NCBI GenBank assembly: GCA_041741095.1
Contig: JBGSKQ010000138.1
Coordinates: 30,986 to 94,985, forward strand
DNA length: 64,000 nt
Source: UBA6168 sp041741095
Lineage (GTDB): Bacteria > Bacteroidota > Bacteroidia > Chitinophagales > Saprospiraceae
Direction of reading: 5' to 3'
Under the pieces are notes generated by a model. It was given only the letters and a program-made list of their open reading frames with translations, had not been told where the DNA came from and did no database searches. Shown piece after piece: positions 60,434 through 64,000 of the stretch (position 1 is its first letter; each line of letters opens with the position of its first letter). Position numbers and translations under genes: made by a program.

Positions 60434-61984
60434 GTGGAAAAGGAATTAATCATCAATTCTGCGCCTACCGAAGTGGAAATTGCCCTTCTGGAAGAAGGCA
60501 AGCTCGTGGAATTGCACCATCAAAAAACCAACAACAACTTCTCCGTTGGCGATATTTTCATTGGCAGGGTCATCAAGCTCATGCCCGGCCTGAACGCCGC
60601 CTTCGTTGACATTGGCCACAAAAAAGAGGCCTTCCTGCATTATACCGACCTGGGCCCAAAGCTCCGATCCCTGCTAAAATACTCCAACAGCGTTATGTCC
60701 GGTAGCCAGACCACCCATACGCTGGACAGCTTCAAGTTAGAGCCTGAAATCATCAAAACTGGTAAAATAGACCAAGTACTGGCCCGTCGGCAGCCCATTT
60801 TGGTGCAAATCCTGAAAGAGCCGATTTCCACTAAAGGCCCCCGCTTGAGCTGCGAAATGACCATCCCTGGCCGCTTTTTAGTGCTGACGCCCTTTTCGGA
60901 CGTCGTGGCCGTTTCTAAAAAAATAGCCAACGCAGAGGAACGCAAGCGCCTCAAAACACTGATTGAAAGCATTAAGCCAAAGAACTTTGGCGTCATCGTG
61001 CGCACGGCAGCCGAAGGCAAAAAAGTACAGGACCTGCACGAAGAATTGGCCCTGATGATGGACAAATGGGAAGACATTTTCAATCAACTGGTAAATGCCA
61101 AGCCACCGGCCAAATTGCTCAGCGAACTCGACAAAACGAGCAGCATCCTGCGCGACATCCTCAGCGACTCTTTCAATCGCATTGTGGTCAACGACAAACA
61201 GATGCACCAGAACATCCGGCAATTCCTCGGAAATATTGCGCCGGACAAATTGGACATCGTCTCGTTGCACGCCAAGGGCAAGCCCATCTTTGAAGCCTTT
61301 GGGGTCACCCGCCAGATCAAGTCATCTTTTGGCAAAACGGCCACTATGAATAGCGGGGCGTATATAGTCATCGAATCAACGGAGGCCATGCACGTGGTGG
61401 ATGTGAACAGCGGCCACAAAATGTCGAGCAAAAATCAGGAAGAGGCCGTTCTAAATGTCAATGTGGAAGCTGCCAGCGAAATAGCACGACAGATGCGCCT
61501 GCGGGACATTGGCGGCCTTATCATCATTGACTTCATTGACATGCGCAACAACGAGCACCGCAAGGAGCTTTTTAAAGTGATGCGCGATGCCATGAAGAAA
61601 GACCGGGCGCAGCATACCATCCTCCCGTTGAGCAAATTTGGCCTGATGCAGATTACCCGGCAACGGGTGCGGCCAGAGGTGAAAATCAACACGGCAGAAG
61701 TCTGCCCGGCCTGTAATGGCACTGGAAAAGTGAACCCAACGGTGCTTATTACGGACGATATCGAAAGGGATTTGAAGTTTATCCTGCAATCCGGCACCAA
61801 GTCAAAATTGATACTGAAGACCCACCCTTATGTGGATGCGTTTTTGAAAAAAGGTTTCCCCAGTATTCAAATGCGCTGGTACAGTAGGTATTATAAATGG
61901 ATAAAAATAAAACCGGAGCCCAACTACCAATTGAACGAATACCGTTTTTTCAACGAAAACGATGACGAAATACGGTTGAACTAA
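60434..61984 (+). CDS. rng: Ribonuclease E/G (Rne/Rng family)
   Basis: 516 residues from the GTG at 60434; an upstream GTG at 60398 is also in frame. The start MEKELIINSAPTEVEIALLEE-like (VEKELIINS) is the usual N-terminus in the group. S1 domain (VGDIFIGRVIKLMPGLNAAFVDIGHKKEAFLHY), the AU-rich RNA 5'-sensor region, DNase I-like catalytic core with two acids (GLIIIDFIDM), and the zinc link CPACNGTGK. It lacks the long RNase E scaffold C-terminus. It matures rRNA and starts mRNA decay. Confidence 0.93.
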   Translation: MEKELIINSAPTEVEIALLEEGKLVELHHQKTNNNFSVGDIFIGRVIKLMPGLNAAFVDIGHKKEAFLHYTDLGPKLRSLLKYSNSVMSGSQTTHTLDSFKLEPEIIKTGKIDQVLARRQPILVQILKEPISTKGPRLSCEMTIPGRFLVLTPFSDVVAVSKKIANAEERKRLKTLIESIKPKNFGVIVRTAAEGKKVQDLHEELALMMDKWEDIFNQLVNAKPPAKLLSELDKTSSILRDILSDSFNRIVVNDKQMHQNIRQFLGNIAPDKLDIVSLHAKGKPIFEAFGVTRQIKSSFGKTATMNSGAYIVIESTEAMHVVDVNSGHKMSSKNQEEAVLNVNVEAASEIARQMRLRDIGGLIIIDFIDMRNNEHRKELFKVMRDAMKKDRAQHTILPLSKFGLMQITRQRVRPEVKINTAEVCPACNGTGKVNPTVLITDDIERDLKFILQSGTKSKLILKTHPYVDAFLKKGFPSIQMRWYSRYYKWIKIKPEPNYQLNEYRFFNENDDEIRLN

Positions 61985-61995
61985 AGATACTCAAT

Positions 61996-62045
61996 GGCCA
62001 TCCCGAAATAATAGCTTTTAGGTTTCGGGATGGCCTTTTTATTTT
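61996..62045 (+). terminator. Terminator of the RNase E/G gene
   Basis: GGCCATCCCGAAA pairs with TTTCGGGATGGCC over 13 bases and is followed by TTTTTATTTTC. It lies before the AAA+-like gene, whose start is therefore set at 62114. Confidence 0.85.
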
Positions 62046-62113
62046 CCCGCCTTCTTGCCTTTCCAATTGTTTTGTTTCTTTGGTTTTTACAAAAACTTTT
62101 ACACCAAAGTGCC

Positions 62114-63754
62114 ATGCCATCGAACAAACACTTCTACCTATTTGCCCCGGCTATCCTTTTACTGATTGTCCTTTTATGGCGGGGTTGCCAGGATAAGGTA
62201 GATCCAGATTGGATCAGTTTGGATGAACAGTTTTCAACAGAATACTTCACCCTCAACAAGGCGGCGGATTCGCTCCAAATTTTATGGGAGTCATTTCACG
62301 GGCTTGATACCACCGACGATTCATTGGCTTACCGCATCGTCTCCACACCCTTTGCTCCAACCGTCGAGTACCGCAAGTTTAAGGGCTATGTTGAAAAACT
62401 TCAAGCTCATCCCTTTTTGCTGTTGTCAAGCGTGTCGGGCGGCGGAACTTCTACATTGCTGGAGCGGCTATCAAGGTTTCTGGCTTCCAAACCCGAAAAC
62501 ATCCTCTACCTACGCTGCGCACCACAGTTCGATTTGGAATATTACCGTGATTTTATTGGAACAGAAGAAAACGGCGAATGGAAAAGTGGCAAGTTGCTAC
62601 AGCTTTTCGGGCGATGCCGCCAAAATCCACATGAGAAATTCATTTTCGTCATTGATGATTTTGACAAAATAAACCCAGAGACCTTTTTCGGCCCTGAGTT
62701 TTGGGAAAAATTCACCGATGCGGGCTATGCCGTAGTATATGGCAGAGACACGATTGAACTGCCGCCCAATTTCAACATGATTATGGTCATCCATGCAGGC
62801 GTGGGCGAAAGGGTGAAATTGAACAACGAGCATTTTCGACGCTTGGGCAACCCCAGCCACTTGGAGCCGAGCGCCCCCGAAATGGTGTGCTTCCTGCAAG
62901 ACGAATTGAAAAAAATAAAAGGGCAACTGGCGGCTGCGACCTTAACTGAAAAACCTGAATTGGAAGAACGCCTCGCCAGCCTGCAAGACACTGCCCATCT
63001 AAAACGCTTCTTATATTCTTTTATCAAAATCAACGAGCTCATTAAAGACAAATATGGGCCGTCCTTTCGCCTGGGCACTTGGAGCAATCTGCGCAAACTC
63101 TACAAAAAAAGCGACTACGGCAAAGTGGCCGATACCTTCATTGAGCATGTCAACTCGCTACAGCCGGAGGAGGCTTTGGCCCTGGAAGATTTGGAAGACA
63201 TCCAGCATACGGTGAAAACGAACGGCAAGTTGGCCGGTACCAGCCTCATTGCCTCTGTTTTTGTAAAAATGGAAGAAATGGGCTTCCTGACCGAGTTCGT
63301 AGTGGGCCTTACTTTCCTCGTGCTTTCCGCTATCAGCAGTTGGTATTTTTTTAAAAAACGCCAGCAATTCATCAAGGACTACACCGATAAAATATATGTG
63401 CTGATACAGGATTTTGAAAAGGGGAAAATCAACTACGACAAGGCAGGAGAGGAGTTTGTGCGTATCAAAAAAGAAGTGGACAACCTAGTCATCCAAAAAA
63501 AAGTGAACTACACCGAGGCCACCTTTTTCTACAATTTCATCGAAGACAAAATCAAGCGCATAGAAATGGCCCGCTTGGTCAATGAAAACTTCAGGGATCT
63601 TGTGCGGGTGTTCATGGAAGACAACGTGATCAACGAAAGCGAGCACAAAAAGCTACTGAGTTTTTTGGAGGGAATCAGGCACAAGATCAGCTTGCAGGAT
63701 TACTTGCGCTTTAAGGAGGAGGTGGAGGAACTCCTCAGAAAATTTCATGAATAA
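62114..63754 (+). CDS. Membrane AAA+/McrB-like protein lacking the Walker A lysine
   Basis: 546 residues from the ATG at 62114; an earlier frame start would lie inside the terminator. Membrane helices at about 8-22 and 393-413, so the intervening ATPase-like domain faces one side. P-loop-like LLLSSVSGGGTSTLLERL has Thr112 where the Walker A Lys should be. Walker B is FIFVIDDFDK (178-184). Then LPPNFNMIMVIH (216-227) and NNEHFRRLG (237-244) match the sensor-1 and arginine-finger stretch of McrB-type AAA+ proteins. The C-terminal 130 residues are coiled. Nucleotide binding without hydrolysis, or neither, is suggested. No DNA-binding or nuclease partner is adjacent. Confidence 0.75.
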   Translation: MPSNKHFYLFAPAILLLIVLLWRGCQDKVDPDWISLDEQFSTEYFTLNKAADSLQILWESFHGLDTTDDSLAYRIVSTPFAPTVEYRKFKGYVEKLQAHPFLLLSSVSGGGTSTLLERLSRFLASKPENILYLRCAPQFDLEYYRDFIGTEENGEWKSGKLLQLFGRCRQNPHEKFIFVIDDFDKINPETFFGPEFWEKFTDAGYAVVYGRDTIELPPNFNMIMVIHAGVGERVKLNNEHFRRLGNPSHLEPSAPEMVCFLQDELKKIKGQLAAATLTEKPELEERLASLQDTAHLKRFLYSFIKINELIKDKYGPSFRLGTWSNLRKLYKKSDYGKVADTFIEHVNSLQPEEALALEDLEDIQHTVKTNGKLAGTSLIASVFVKMEEMGFLTEFVVGLTFLVLSAISSWYFFKKRQQFIKDYTDKIYVLIQDFEKGKINYDKAGEEFVRIKKEVDNLVIQKKVNYTEATFFYNFIEDKIKRIEMARLVNENFRDLVRVFMEDNVINESEHKKLLSFLEGIRHKISLQDYLRFKEEVEELLRKFHE

Positions 63755-63759
63755 AAATA

Positions 63760-63804
63760 AAAAGGGGAGGGCCAGACCGATTACCGGTCTGGCCCTCCCC
63801 TTTT
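63760..63804. terminator. Bidirectional terminator between the AAA+-like gene and secA
   Basis: Perfect arms at 63760-63779 and 63785-63804 (core GGGCCAGACCG) around ATTAC, with A and T tracts; serves both convergent genes. Confidence 0.9.
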
Positions 63805-63818
63805 ATCCAAATTGAGAA

Positions 63819-64000
63819 TTACCTCCCGTGGCAATGCTTGTATTTCTTGCCGCTGCCACAAGGGCAAAGGTCGTTTCTGCCCACTTTAGGGTCTTGCCGC
63901 TTGATGGTTTCCTGGTGTACAGGTTGGGAAACTCCTTCTGCGGCGGCCCTTGCACGGGCGGCGGCGGCTTCGGGCGAGTCGCTGTTGCTGGCGGCGCTGC
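63819..64000 (-). CDS. secA: C-terminus of SecA (partial)
   Basis: The last 60 codons of a minus-strand gene that starts beyond the window. They end with KVGRNDLCPCGSGKKYKHCHGR, the SecA C-terminal zinc motif (CxC x8 CH) that binds SecB or ribosomes, after an Ala/Arg-rich linker (PEAAAARARAAAEG). SecA powers Sec translocation. The SEC-C motif also ends some other proteins, but the linker plus final HGR favours SecA. Confidence 0.85.
   Translation of the reverse strand, partial: SAASNSDSPEAAAARARAAAEGVSQPVHQETIKRQDPKVGRNDLCPCGSGKKYKHCHGR

Noticed and set aside
62030..62113. Upstream extension of the AAA+-like gene
   Set aside because: The extra codons run through the RNase E/G terminator; the ATG at 62114 begins the membrane helix cleanly.

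Overview
The window reads as chromosomal DNA of a Bacteroidota bacterium, most likely of the Saprospiraceae type (Lewinella/Haliscomenobacter-like). This rests on gene content, not on a database search. The signs are a PorW/SprE-like lipoprotein and a PorG/DUF6089-like barrel of the type IX secretion system (T9SS), three secreted proteins with T9SS C-terminal sorting domains, two very large HYR/dockerin/cohesin-like proteins, tRNA genes without an encoded CCA, many promoters of the Bacteroidota TAnnTTTG type, an alpha-beta fused 2-oxoacid dehydrogenase E1, and the birA/rsfS/ftsH, yceD-rpmF and yicC-gmk neighbourhoods. There are no rRNA genes, transposases, integrases, phage genes or CRISPR arrays.

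Layout. 1-9.7 kb: the cut start of an exported protein, a GT39 glycosyltransferase, a small lipoprotein, a secreted retropepsin-like protein, an alpha/beta hydrolase, tRNA-Gln, a DUF4112 protein, an OmpA-type envelope protein, a thioredoxin-fold protein, a TPR protein and birA. 9.8-17.1 kb: rsfS, ftsH, a LOG-family nucleotidase, a small membrane protein, then a free DsbD-alpha domain protein beside a DsbD with two alpha domains. 17.2-27.1 kb (mostly minus): Hpt plus hybrid kinase phosphorelay, lolA, fadD-type ligase, rfbA, a degenerate receiver and the fused E1. 27.3-38 kb: PorW/SprE-like lipoprotein, M23 peptidase, FAH-family enzyme, two AT-rich orphans, trpS, ridA, rpmF, yceD, a two-module OmpA protein and a membrane-anchored helix-hairpin-helix protein. 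38.2-49.4 kb: a T9SS-exported metalloprotease, the PorG-like barrel and the two giant paralogues. 50.2-64 kb: a LytS/LytTR pair, queD, tRNA-Ser, bamA, apaG, gmk, yicC, HU, a TPR protein, a 31-residue COX24/mS38-type protein, RNase E/G, a membrane AAA+-like protein without the Walker A lysine, and the 3' end of secA.

Functionally the window mixes core housekeeping (translation, RNA decay, proteolysis, envelope assembly by BamA, LolA and SecA) with secretion: T9SS components lie within about 22 kb of their likely cargo (metalloprotease and the two giants). DsbD-type reductant export would serve the periplasm through which the cysteine-rich cargo passes.

The least explained feature is the intergenic DNA. 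Several families of short degenerate repeats (CACAGTC/CAGTCC words, AATGACCA words, ATGATGAA words, TTTCATTG words, and palindromes such as CTGCCTGTCGGCAG) occupy many gene ends. One family has entered the coding sequence of the E1 linker. At one locus a palindrome pair looks like a small insertion when compared with a second, uninterrupted copy of the surrounding sequence 1.7 kb away.
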